Shown here piece after piece: positions 46,474 through 57,329 of a stretch of 64,000 nt of DNA. Below the pieces are notes generated by a model. The model did no database searches and had not been told where the DNA came from. It was given only the letters and a program-made list of their open reading frames with translations. Source of the stretch: Impatiens glandulifera (Eukaryota; Streptophyta; Magnoliopsida; Ericales; Balsaminaceae); the NCBI RefSeq assembly GCF_907164915.1, contig NC_061869.1:19197125-19261124 (forward strand). Direction: 5' to 3'. Both the position numbers and the translations under genes were made by a program. Each line of letters opens with the position of its first letter. Position 1 is the stretch's first letter.

Positions 46474-46523
46474 CAGTTGTTTAATCGGAATACTATTACT
46501 TCCTAAACTTTATGGAATTAAAT

Positions 46524-46568
46524 TGCGTCCAATAGGATTCGAACCTATACCTTCGGTTTAGAAGACTG
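46524..46568 (-). pseudogene. 3' half of tRNA-Arg(UCU)-like gene
   Basis: On the minus strand the segment reads CTTCTAAACC (anticodon loop with TCT), then a variable part, GGTATAGGTTCGAATCC (T arm) and TATTGGACGCA (acceptor strand). This agrees with the 3' half of plastid trnR-UCU as I remember it. The 5' half expected beyond 46568 is not there, so the tRNA is truncated. A plastid-derived tRNA remnant within plant mitochondrial DNA would be unremarkable. Confidence 0.6.
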
Positions 46569-47246
46569 ATGACTCGTTTGTTCAGTACTGCTAACTATTA
46601 TAGGAGGATGTCGTCCCCTCGGGACTACCACGGGGCTAAGTATAGTTTCATCTCTTAAAGTGGCGGTTGTGGTTGTATTAGCTTACTCACATTCTTATAG
46701 TACATTGGATGCCATGTAGCAATTAGAGAAAGCTTGAAAGTAAATTACATCGAGACGATAATTTTTTCATAAATAAGCTGGGATCATGCTTGTCTTTAAT
46801 GGCCTGTTGAAGAGCTCCAGACAAGCTAACCTTTTCTTAACCAAGTTAGAAAGAATCACCCTAGCCTAGAAAGAAGACCTGACGCCGTAACCCCATCTCC
46901 TCGTTGACGCAGATCAATAAACATCAATCCATTTTCTTTGAAAATAAAAGAAAGGAAGGAAGACATTAAGGGAAATAGTTCAATATTAAATCAATAAAAA
47001 AAGTAAATATTTAAAAATTATTTTTTACTTGTTAATATTTACTATTGGAGGAAGAAAGAACGAAAGAAGACCGTTTACTACCCATTCCATTCTTGCCAGA
47101 TATGGACTAATTCGCGGGGCTCTCCATTCGTAACAAGGGGAGCTTTTGAATCAACGCACCTACAACTCATACATCACTCAGATAAGGGAACAAGCTCTAC
47201 TCAAAGAATTTCATAAATTCGATGTGCCGGCAAGCATCACCCCAAA

Positions 47247-47537
47247 TCAGCTGGTGAATCTAATCGGAACATAGAGAGAGAATACCCGAATCAGCTTCAG
47301 TGACAAAGATGGAAGGCATCGCGAACTATAACAAACCTTTTTTAGGCTGGGTCGTTCCATCAAATCTTTGATCAGAGGCCAATCTCGTATTTGATGGTCG
47401 GCGTGGCGATAGGCTTCGCTTCGTAGACTGCCTTCCCAGCTGTTGCAAACACTGAGCAACGGGGCGCACAATGTCGTTGCGCGGGGATGCGATTCGCCAA
47501 GCTGGGGCAAAGAAAGCCGTCCGGCCCTACCGAACAA
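47247..47537 (-). CDS. Unidentified ORF, 96 codons, organellar block
   Basis: The product (MFGRAGRLSLPQLGES start, a Cys/Ser-rich middle, hydrophobic end) has no domain I recognise. Its style is that of short plant mitochondrial ORFs. No expression signals are evident, and chance is a real alternative. Confidence 0.25.
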   Translation of the reverse strand: MFGRAGRLSLPQLGESHPRATTLCAPLLSVCNSWEGSLRSEAYRHADHQIRDWPLIKDLMERPSLKKVCYSSRCLPSLSLKLIRVFSLYVPIRFTS

Positions 47538-47688
47538 AGGCTTTTGAGACTTACACCTCCCTAGAGAAAGACCTAAGCAAAGGTAAATGCTCTTTGATAA
47601 GATGGATCTGTTTAATATTCATTTTTTATTTCATTAAGTAAGCGGCCCCATAATACATCATATAGTTCCTTATTCATTATTTTATTTT

Positions 47689-48081
47689 TCATAAATGCAA
47701 ACTATAGTTATAAGGATAATTCTCCCAGGATTTCATATATTGAAGTAAATTCTTTTGGTATTCTCCGTCTTCGTATATATTAGTATAATAATATTCATAA
47801 TTTTGAATTAGTTCAGCTATATTTTTTTTATAATTTGTCTTTTGCTTTTCCGAAATATTATTTGGTATTTGACCTAACAAGATCCCTGTTAGAATCTCTG
47901 ATTTAATCGGACTAGTTAAGTCCATAGAAACTTTATTTTCTTTCAGCAGATTACTAGAAATAAATTGATTCATTATTAATAACCTCCCGACGAGGTTCGA
48001 CGTCAAAGTTATATTATAGGAGTACTGCTCGACAAACAATCGAGATAGGTGTTCCCAAGACATGAGAGAGAAGTAAACCAC
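47689..48081 (-). CDS. Unidentified ORF, 130 codons, organellar block
   Basis: The ORF codes for a soluble, Asn/Tyr-rich protein with SEILTGILLGQIPNN and NYEYYYTNIYEDGEYQKN stretches, unlike the surrounding GC-richer sequence. The ILTGILLG string is weakly reminiscent of LAGLIDADG-type proteins, but the following acidic residues are absent. AT-rich ORFs of this type in plant mitochondria often come from linear plasmids. I cannot decide between these. Only a short stretch separates it from the ORF on its right side. Confidence 0.35.
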   Translation of the reverse strand: MVYFSLMSWEHLSRLFVEQYSYNITLTSNLVGRLLIMNQFISSNLLKENKVSMDLTSPIKSEILTGILLGQIPNNISEKQKTNYKKNIAELIQNYEYYYTNIYEDGEYQKNLLQYMKSWENYPYNYSLHL

Positions 48082-49354
48082 CTCAAGGCGAGACCGGTGA
48101 GGCTCTTTTTTAAGAACAACACAACATGACTCAATTACATCGATCCTCTCCTTTTAGTCGAGCCAGATCACCGCAATACGCCCTAAGATGGGAAATCGGG
48201 CATCCCATTGATTTTACTTTTTAACTCAAGCAAGAGCTACGGAACTAAAGCACCAACGGCTCCTTTTCCGGCATTGGCTAATGGGTCTGAACTCCTAAAT
48301 CCTTCTTTCCGTTTATTAATTGCGTTTGTATATTTTATTAGGGTAGTTATTCTCCCAGGCGTGCCTAAAGTCTTATGTTCGATGATCCCTTTCCAAGTCC
48401 TAGGTTGGGTTAAACCATCAGACTCGACTAAGAAAACCATGCATGCCAGAGACTCCTCCTAATTGGTCTACCCTATTATCTTATTGTTTAGTTAGAACCG
48501 GAATCCCTATACCTAAAGCTACTGATTCAGATTCAGTTATTCAACCTGAGCCTTCTGAAGAGTCCATGTCCCTTTAGTCGGTGGAAGAGCAAGGGGACAG
48601 TCACAGGCTAGATTAAGAATCACTAACCTCCGACTCCCTAAACTTGGTGGTGGTGGGTGTGCCTACTTCTTCCGACCTCTATCCAAACAAATCATCGAGG
48701 AAGTCAGGTAGGTTCCGGGTAGCACTTCAATGCGAAGCGCACCCTTCACCCACTGGCACGAGCCAAACTAGCTAAACGCGAGGAAAGATTCACCGCCCTC
48801 TTCCAGCTCGAGCTCACAGACCTCTCTGAGTCAATTCCAAATGTAAAATCTTTCCCCTTTCGAATGATTCAGTGCTCTCTGAAACCGGCGAGTTTAGCCT
48901 TGTCAGTGCTCTCAGAAACCAGAGAAATTAGGTCTGGATCCAAATCTAAATATAGAAACGAACGTGCAATCCCATCTCCAACTGAGACCACTCGACCGGT
49001 GGTGGGAGGGGAAGCTCTGTTCATGTGAAAGACATGGCGGCTTTAGTGCATTGCACTTTTGATTAGAGTCAAAGACTTTCTACCCAACGGGGATAGTTCA
49101 GATACTTGTGAACCCGCCAGATGACGTCAGAGTCTAGATAGACTGAACTCATTTGAAAGACGGAGCGCTGTTTTCATCCATATAGAAATATCGTATCAAA
49201 GCAACTTTTACGCCCAAAACTGAATTCCCATGTCTTTCTGGACCAAACCAACCGACGATTGGAGACAAGTCTTTCCTCCGCAGTCAAAGAATGAACCAAA
49301 CCAAATGAAGGATCAACTTTTAAAAGCCATAAAAATGGATAATAGAAAAATTGA

Positions 49355-49356
<2 letters not shown>

Positions 49357-49424
<68 letters not shown>

Positions 49425-49641
49425 ACATGTATGTACATGTATGTACATGTATGTACATGTATGTACATGTATGTACATGTATGTACATGTATGTACATGT
49501 ATGTATATACATGTATGTACATGTATGTATATACATGTATGTACATGTATGTATATACATGTATGTACATGTATGTATATACATGTATGTACATGTATGT
49601 ATATACATGTATACATGTATATATATGTATATATATATATA
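49357..49641. repeat. Compound TA / ACATGTATGT microsatellite
   Basis: About 58 bp of (TA)n (49357-49414) is followed by roughly 225 bp of ACATGTATGT units with interspersed TATATAC. The ORFs across it are repeat artefacts. It marks the right edge of the organellar-type block. Confidence 0.9.
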
Positions 49642-50080
49642 TGATTCTTAATCGGATGATCAATGTGACGCATTTGAATATTTATGTGAGTGCAAATAGA
49701 TACATGGGTCGGAAGATTATCACAATTCGCGGGTGGGTTATTAATTTTGAGAAATTCAAACATTTTAGGTATAAAATGAGAAAAAAATCAGGTTACCAAT
49801 TTTCTCTCTATATCTTCTTATTCATTTTTCAATTTTATTAGGTTATTCATCTCCCTTCTATCACGATATATGATGGATCAATCAAAAACCGACCCAGTAA
49901 TGAAGTTGTAGTAAAGAAGGTAATCAAACATGTCGATTATCTCAAAGTTCGCGATAAACTATTCACAACATAAATGAGATCCCATACTTGTTCTAAGAAG
50001 TTGGACGAGGAGGGTTGTTCCACTTTTTTTCACAACATATAGTGAGATTTCTTTAGTTCAATTTTTTAATAGAGAAATTG

Positions 50081-50133
<53 letters not shown>

Positions 50134-51507
50134 ACAATTTTGCACGAAATGGATAGATAATTACCCTGGGTGAGATCTATATTTCTGTTCATGATATTCT
50201 TAACTGTTGGTTTGTCATTTTCGTCTATGTCTAAATTGAAATTTTCGACAAAATCCTTCATTGAGGTCCGCGCTATTGTAACTAGAATGTTTGCATGGAA
50301 GATCTTAGTAATCTTCACAAATGGAAAATTTCATATTTCACGCGATTTTCATGTTGTTATGTTCAATAATGAGTTGGGTTAGATGGAAAGAGTTTTTCCC
50401 TATATCACAAGTTTTGTTTTTAGATTACTTTTAACTTCATTTTCATATTATTGGAGAGAACTTCATTTTCCCTTAATACACAAATTTCATTTTTCCATTA
50501 TATTTTTGCTGCTTAATTTTTATTACTGTTCAGATTACTAACATATTTTATTACAATGACATTATTTTAATGTTCTCTAATAACTCGGTTATTATCCATC
50601 CCACTCCAATCAACTATCTAGATGGTCTAATATTAGTGTTGTTTTAAAAAATGATAAAAGGAATTAAGGTATGTATATTAAAATTTCGTCCATAACTTTT
50701 TTTTGTGCAGATTAATTGTATGAATTTTGAAAATAAAGAAAACAAAGTTAACAAAGTTAACTTACTCAGGCTGCATTAGCTTCATTTTTAAGCCTAGATA
50801 TTTTAATTAATGTGCCCATTACATTAGTAAAATTGGATGTAGATAAGAAATATGCTAAGCAATCTACATTGTGAGTCTTCAAGGAAAAACATAAAGATTT
50901 AGTTCTATTATTGTATCTATGGATAGTTGAATTGTTTGAATTTATGCTTTTATTATTTTATTTTATATATTTTGAGACTGGTTGGGTATTTTTTACCTTT
51001 TTATTTCATTCTACTTCATATTATAGTTAAAGTCGGACTACGATATTGTGAGAAAGACTCTAAAGTTTTTGTTGGAGACTCTATTAAGGCTTTGTTAGAA
51101 AATACACCAAGTGTTGTACCAAAAACATTATTTAAAAACACATTAGTCTAAGTTGGGTAGGTAATATGAATAAGAGTGACAATTTTATGAAATAATCTTT
51201 ATGAATCTATTTCAAGACAGTTACAAGAGTAAAAGTTTCTTTGTCTTGTTTTATAATGTCATTCAATCCCGTGATGTCCTTTATATTATTCAACTATTTG
51301 AAATAAAGAATAGAAATGTGTTATTACATGCTTTATTTCTTAAGGTGTGTATATTGAAGAAAGTTAAGTTCTTTGCACAATTTAAACATTCAACAAAATG
51401 AAAACTTATATGTCTAATGTACACAAAGACAACTTCTTTGGAATAAGATCTAACAAAAAAAAATAGAGCATTCATCTTAGAATGTAGACATAAATAATGG
51501 TATATAA
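49642..51507. other. AT-rich non-genic DNA
   Basis: No gene is recognised. An (AT)n tract occupies about 50082-50131. The ORFs of 60-90 codons lack conserved motifs. Confidence 0.5.
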
Positions 51508-51581
51508 CTAGCATGTATCCCGTGCATTTGCACGAGTAATAATATAAAAAACTGTGAAAAAAATATTACGGTAAAAAATTT

Positions 51582-51719
51582 ATGGGCGGGTCAACCCACA
51601 ATCCGACCCAAGTATCCATTTACTCTCACATATATCCAAATTAACCACAGCTCTCGACCCGGCAATCCGGACACTTTAAAAATTAAGCATCATTATATAT
51701 ATATATATATATATATAGA
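51582..51719 (-). repeat. Internal copy of the Helitron 5' end
   Basis: This block (TTATGGGCGGGTCAACCCAC through to TATATATAGA) is almost identical to 51903-52031. Differences are a few bases plus the length of the (TA)n run. Both copies could serve as the 5' terminus, each preceded by A on the minus strand. Confidence 0.85.
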
Positions 51720-51799
51720 TTAGTTAGTTAAAAAGTTGAACTTATATTATTAAAATGTCACGCGTTTATCAAATTTTGGGTTGAAATTAAAATATAAAG

Positions 51800-51880
51800 T
51801 GTTATTAGTCTAGTTGGTCAAAAGGTTGTACTTGTTTTGTTAGGTTGCAAGTTCGAACCATACCTATAGCATTTTTAATT
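51800..51880 (+). repeat. tRNA-like (SINE-like) module within the Helitron
   Basis: TTAGTCTAGTTGGTCAAAAGG resembles Pol III box A, and GCAAGTTCGAACCATAC about 25 bases later closely matches box B. It lies between the two Helitron 5'-end copies and may be a captured SINE fragment. Confidence 0.5.
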
Positions 51881-52031
51881 TTATTTTTAACCGTTTTAAG
51901 TTTATGGGCGGGTCAACCCACAATCCGACCCAAATATCCATTTACTCTCACATATATCCAAATTAACCACAGCTCTCGACCCGGCAATCCGGACACTTTA
52001 AAAATTAAACATCATTATATATATATATAGA

Positions 52032-54169
52032 TAAGGCACGAATAACTGCGAGGTGATGCGTCAAACAAAATCTTATACACAGTAAACTTGGATTTATTTT
52101 ATTTCATATTTGACAATAATATCTTTGTAATATAGAATCATGTTTATGTTTTCCTTTTGGGAAGGTTTGAGACTTTTTAAGAAATGAAAGTGACTTAAAA
52201 ATCCAATGATTGTTGTTGGGATCACTATTTTGGAATGAAACTCAAGCAATTTCAGAATATGTTCTATTATATTTCCATTTTGTTAGGATATTTGTTCAAA
52301 TTAATTTGATTGTTGGTTCATTTTCTTGTTTCAATAGTATGACTTATTTTTTTCAACTTAATTTTGATGTTTAAAGTTTAATGTCGAATTGAACTTTTCA
52401 TATTTGATCCAAATCATTACTCGAATTAGACTGTGATTGTTGTGTTATTCAAGATATTAAAGAAATAGACCAGAGATGGTTTTTTTATATATAATGAATT
52501 ATTGAGGCCTTTATTAATCATGTTTGATTTTTTCTTTAAAAAATGTACTTTTCTATTACTTTTTGTAATTAGATTGAAACATATGAGATTCATGTAGAAT
52601 TTTGTATGCTCTTTATAGAGATATGTTTAGACTACAATGTTTGTTTGGTTCAACTTACAATAATAATAACATTTCATCCATCCTCTATAAAAGTTGTGAT
52701 AATATCATGTTGGTTATTATATAGTTATTTCTAACAAATCATTGTTTACTTATGGATCATAGAGAAAGAGGAATAGTAGGAAAGATAGAATCCTATTATT
52801 CCATAAACTCTTTTTCTTGACTTTTGGCTTTTTATTTGTCTTTGTATTTATATCAAGTATTGAGTGGATTTTGGTGATTAGGTAATAAAAGTGGTATTGA
52901 TTAAAAGATCTCCCTTGATGGTCATTGCAAGAAGTAAGTATTGTCAACAAATTTATACAAATTCCCTACAAGTACAAGTATATGCATTTTTGTGCAAATA
53001 TATTAATTTGAGAAATGATTGGGAGAATGGATGATATGACGCAATTTGATTAGTCAAAAAATTAACAAAATTTTTCTCTCTTCTCTCCTTTTTCTAACCA
53101 CATTATTCTCTCTACATTCCCCTCAAATTCCCTCCCCTATCACCTTTGAGGATGATAATTGTTCATTGCAATCAACAGACTTAACATAAACATGAATGAA
53201 TAAGTGTATTTAAACTGGAAATCATATTATAATTTAGATATAATTTTTTCTATGGATTTTGAAATTCATCATTCTTAGCATTCCTAATTACTTCATATAT
53301 CAAGTGGAGCATATAAACTCTCCATTAGTCATGATGATATTTAGAGACTTTTGGTATTCCTTAACTTGATCAAGTGAATCTTATAAACTCTCAATAAGTC
53401 ATGCTGTCATTTAGAAAAAAAATGAGAACATGTAGTATGCAAACAAAACAATAATTATAAAAATTTTGTATTAATGCACATGAAAAACAGCAGATGTAAT
53501 AGCTAAAATCTACACCCACCCATCAAAATCTAACATCAATTAGTAGAGATAGATAATAAATTACATCTTATCTTTGCTTGTTTTATAACTAGTTCTACAT
53601 AAAAAGGAAACCCTACCTCATTAGAAGGTGAAGATTTATTTACCTGATTTAGTATGTTTCTCAAACTGTCTTTAGATATATTTGCAGGCTCATGATTTGC
53701 TAGTACAAATTGAATATGAAGAACATGGTGGGAAAAGGGAATATTTATAAAATATAGTTGAAAAGTTGGATAAATCATAAGTTTTTATTCTATAACACAA
53801 CCATATGACAACAATACACAGTTTGAACATAAGTGATTATTAGTACTACTACAGTCTAACATAAGATGATCATTCTTAACAATCTAAAGTCATAAACAAG
53901 TACAACAAACTTTTATTTCATCCCAACCCATCATATATATATATATATATATATTTAGTAACACAAACTGACCTTCTTTATCATTTTTCCTTTTCACCAT
54001 CATTGTTTTGTGCTTTCTTCCTCCAATTTCGGTCCATACCAACTTAAACAACACCACTTCTACAGTCAATACGAATAAGGTCCATCTAAAAGCTGTGTTT
54101 GGCCAATGCTAACTACCAACACAAACACATGTTTCTTTTTTCTCGAGAGAACAACAATTACACCAACCC
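52032..54169. other. AT-rich DNA, 3' flank of the SKIP14 gene
   Basis: No gene is recognised. The last few hundred bases before 54170 probably contain the 3' untranslated region of the F-box gene. An (AT)n tract lies at about 53931-53954. Confidence 0.5.
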
Positions 54170-56262
54170 TTAGCTTGATTCCTGGCTCAAAACGTTATCA
54201 TCTAAGGGCAGAATGTTATCATCAAGCCTTTCTGTAGGAATGGGCAGCTGATGACTAGAACAATCTGAGCAAAGCCATTCCAGACAAAAGGTTTCCTCAT
54301 ACTCACTATCGTTGATACAACAACCGCATTCTACACATCGCGGAATACACAGTATACATCCTCTACAATTACCACTTTGCCCTTGGCAACCCTCAACTGG
54401 ACAATCATAAACAATTCTCAATTTTTGGCACTTTGGGCATTCTTCTATATCAATTGCATAGTCATCGTCACACAGCACATAATGATGCCCCCCATCATAA
54501 TATCGTGGCTCACGATCATTTTGTACTTTGTTGGTCCCTAATAAGAGCTTCAGCTCCTCAAAATGATTTTCTGTCATTCCATAAAGTCCCCCCATTCTGA
54601 GATGCTTCAAACATAAAGTACCTTCAGATTTTAGTGTCTTCAACGTACTCACAATGCCCTCTACGCTGAGTCTTGTACATCCTGGAACACTTAGCTGCAG
54701 CAACATTAAAAAAGCATTTAGTTATTACATCATATATGTTGACTATTCAAAGGAATAAGCATAACCCTTGTTTAATGAAGGGTTAATTGAATTTAATCCA
54801 AATAACTTGTTATCCCATCATCAATAGAATCATTCAAATGATTAACCAAAATACCATATTACCCTAACTTTTTATAATATTAAATTATTTGATCATTTTC
54901 ACAAGTAACCTAGCTAACCCACTTTTTACATTAAATAAGGGTTTTGTTTAAAAGAAACAGGTTGATTTTTTTTTTTTTTTTTAAATCAAGGTCTTAAGTA
55001 GCCACTATGCATTCACACAAGTACCATTGACTAAAAAGGAAGTGATGAGTGGAGCTTCCAAGATCTCATTGTTCTTACCAGGACAAGAAAAAATCTTACA
55101 ACATAAATCAACAATGACCACATTTTCGTGATAGAATTGGCTAAAGCATCATGCAGTATTAGTAGTCAAAAGATGGCATTATATTCTATAAACCAAAAGA
55201 ACAATATGACACCATCGCATAAAAAAAGCAGGTAATCAAATAAAATAACGGCATCACTGAAAATGGACCAAAGAGAAAAGAACATAATCACTTGAGAACA
55301 GCAGACGTACAAAGCTTAAGAAAATGAACCAACAAAGATAGGAACATTACACAGTCAGAAAAGCACATGCATAGACAGACTGAAAGGATACTCAATAATT
55401 GGACAATGGTCAAAGTAATAATATATTGTATGTACCAATTCTTTCTTCAAGATTGCATATAAATAAATAAAATTACCTTTGTTAACTGGAGATTGGTCTC
55501 GAGTACCCGTTTAAGCCCATCATCAGTAATCCTAGGACACTCCACCAAGCTCAAAGAGTGGAGTGTCCCCTGGGCCCTACTTGTTAATTCAAACAGAGCA
55601 TCATCAGTGATCTTCTCATTCAAAGGTTGATCAATAACGATATTCCTCCAAAGAAGTATATCAGTTTGAACAGAAGAACGCAAGGACTTGCAAACTCTTT
55701 CGACAGAAAGGAGATCTCGCACGCCCAGAGACCCAAGAGAATAAAGGAAAGCTTCATGTGCAACTCCACAACTTTCAACACTCTCTTCTTGAGTTTCTTC
55801 AACATGATTTATACTTGTACTACTACTACTACTCACAACCTCTGTCTCGTTTATCCATCCATCTGATGGAGATGCAGCAGGAACGATATGACTGAATTGT
55901 GTATTGCTGGGAAATGGTTGGAACCGCAAGACATTGGTCCAAATTAAATTTAACCCTGTGAACAAATTATACTCCTCTGCATTGTTCACCACAACATTTC
56001 GTCCAAATCCTCCATAGTCTACTTCCAAATCCTCCAACCAACCCGTAATTGCTGTAAATGTCGTAGTTATGTCCATGTCAAATGGATCCGAAGGTAATCG
56101 ATCAATTACATCTTTAGATACAGATTCCGGGGAGCCACACCTGTCACTATTTTCTTGAATTCCCTCCATAAGGTAACCATTTGCCATTCTTGCTGGAGAA
56201 ACATAATTGTCTTCGGACAAATGGGATGAAAAGATTGGACGGTGTGAAAAATTCAAGGCCAT
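54170..56262 (-). CDS. SKIP14: F-box protein SKIP14 (two coding exons)
   Basis: This is the substrate-adaptor subunit of an SCF (SKP1-cullin-F-box) ubiquitin ligase by family; its targets are not known to me. Exon 1 is 56262-55477 (262 codons) and exon 2 is 54694-54170. The 782-bp intron starts GTAATT and ends CTGCAG, in phase 0. The 436-residue product is close to the Arabidopsis SKIP14 length of about 450. It opens MALNFSHRP, with a conserved DPFDMDITTTFTAITGWLEDLEVDYG. An F-box-like helix region is at about 173-208 (LGVRDLLSVERVCKSL, LLWRNI). Leucine-rich repeats follow from about 215 (RITDDGLKRVLE, LSVPGCTRLSVEGI). A region at about 348-407 has 14 cysteines (CPKC, CRGC, CVECGCC, CSDC), probably zinc-binding. 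I chose the ATG at 56262 because it starts the conserved N-terminus; an in-frame ATG 22 codons upstream lies in A-rich leader. The gene appears intact. Confidence 0.92.
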
Positions 56263-57135
56263 AGCACACAACAGTTGGTTTTTTTTTTTTTCTCTTTTGT
56301 CTTCAAAAATATATATATATACAAACAACAGAAATTAAGGATTAAGGGATTGAGAAAACGAGATAAAAGGTTGTTTATTTTTTCTGTTTTCTTCTTTTTT
56401 TTATGTCTTTTGGTAACCGAAAAGAAATGGTAAGAAAGAAAGGATTGAAGAAGATCTAATGAACGAACGAACCCCTAATTGTAATAAAGGAAGAATCGAT
56501 TCTAACGAAAGAAGCCTCGATTTCAGATGCCAACTAAAAACGACGCACCGAAAATTTCACAGAGCTTCCAGTATGAAACCTAGAATCATATCCATGGAGT
56601 GAATCGATCAAGCAAAAGAAAAAACCTATGATATCATGAGATGGGTACGAACAAATCGATAAATTTGTAAGATGACCTAATAATAAAACTAGGGTTAATA
56701 AAGAATCGCTTAAGTGGATCGAGAGAAATAGGCGAAGAAAGTAATAAGAAATGTGCGGGAAAAAACCTGATTAAAGGATAAAAAAGGGAATCTAGTTGAC
56801 CTGAGTGATGATCAGCAGCACGACCAACACCAACACCGCCAAAATGAAATCTGAACCCGAAAGAACGCAATCGACAGAATAATAGAAGCTAGAATGGGAT
56901 CATGGATGAAATTGATGCAATTGAATCTGAAGAAATGAAGGTGGAGATGAAATTAAGAGACATTGAATCGAATTGGATGAGAGAATGGGGATAAATCTGC
57001 CGACCGTGTTCACGGGGAAGAAAGAGAGAGAGAGAGAGAGATAGGTATGGAGGAGAGAGAGAGGAGGAGGGTAAAACCAAAAGACAGCAACAAACGGAGA
57101 CAAAACAGAAGTTTAGGAGAAAGAGAAAAAACAAT
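56263..57135 (-). promoter_or_regulatory. Leader and proximal promoter of SKIP14
   Basis: On the minus strand this region is pyrimidine-rich, with a (CT)n patch at 57022-57040 of the kind found around plant transcription starts. A short upstream ORF of 24 codons (56960-56889) precedes the coding start. Its distance of about 800 bp suggests an intron in the 5' untranslated region. A possible donor, CAG-GTCAAC, lies near 56800, but I cannot define the acceptor. Confidence 0.5.
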
Positions 57136-57169
57136 TAAAAGGGTAAAGAGGGAGAGACAGGGCAACAGC

Positions 57170-57175
57170 CACGTG
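57170..57175 (-). promoter_or_regulatory. G-box upstream of SKIP14
   Basis: CACGTG within GGACACGTGGCTG lies about 130 bp upstream of the CT-rich start region. The G-box is bound by plant bZIP and bHLH factors, so light or stress input is possible. A single site is only suggestive. Confidence 0.45.
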
Positions 57176-57329
57176 TCCTTGTGTTTCGCAGGATTTACCG
57201 GTTCACAACAAAGGTTGTGAGTCTCTTAAATGTTTTTATTCTTATTATTTGTAAGAGATGTTATTTGTTGGAGATTAATCATGTGAGGTAACCCAAAAAA
57301 CTCAAATATAGTATTGAATCAAATTTTAA

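Larger units (their letters stand above)
45697..49356. other. Probable organellar (mitochondrial-type) insertion
   Basis: This block is clearly GC-richer than its surroundings and lacks retroelement motifs. It includes the 3' half of an organellar-type tRNA-Arg(UCU), several ORFs typical in style of plant mitochondrial intergenic ORFs, and long stretches with the balanced composition of plant mitochondrial DNA. It is bounded on both sides by TA-type microsatellites. I did not recognise a standard mitochondrial protein gene, so the source is inferred. It could also be a mixture of plastid-derived and mitochondrial pieces. Confidence 0.55.
51508..52031 (-). mobile_element. Short non-autonomous Helitron
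   Basis: On the minus strand the element begins TCTATATATATATAATG (end at 52031) and finishes with a hairpin CTCGTGCAAATGCACGGG, then ATACATG and CTAG at 51508. A 5' TC, a 3' CTRR and a subterminal hairpin about 8-10 bp before it are Helitron hallmarks. The flanks are A before TC and T after CTAG, as expected for insertion between A and T. No target duplication is present. It has no coding capacity. A second copy of the 5' end lies inside at 51719. Confidence 0.75.

Noticed and set aside
46524..46640. Complete tRNA-Arg gene
   Set aside because: The D arm and 5' acceptor strand expected beyond 46568 are absent, so only a 3' half can be supported.
47689..48081. LAGLIDADG endonuclease
   Set aside because: Only an ILTGILLG string resembles the motif. 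The catalytic acidic residue and second motif are missing.
49174..49841. ORFs of 76-203 codons over the second microsatellite
   Set aside because: The protein text is MYVHVCT- and YIYI-type repeats caused by the ACATGTATGT and TA units.
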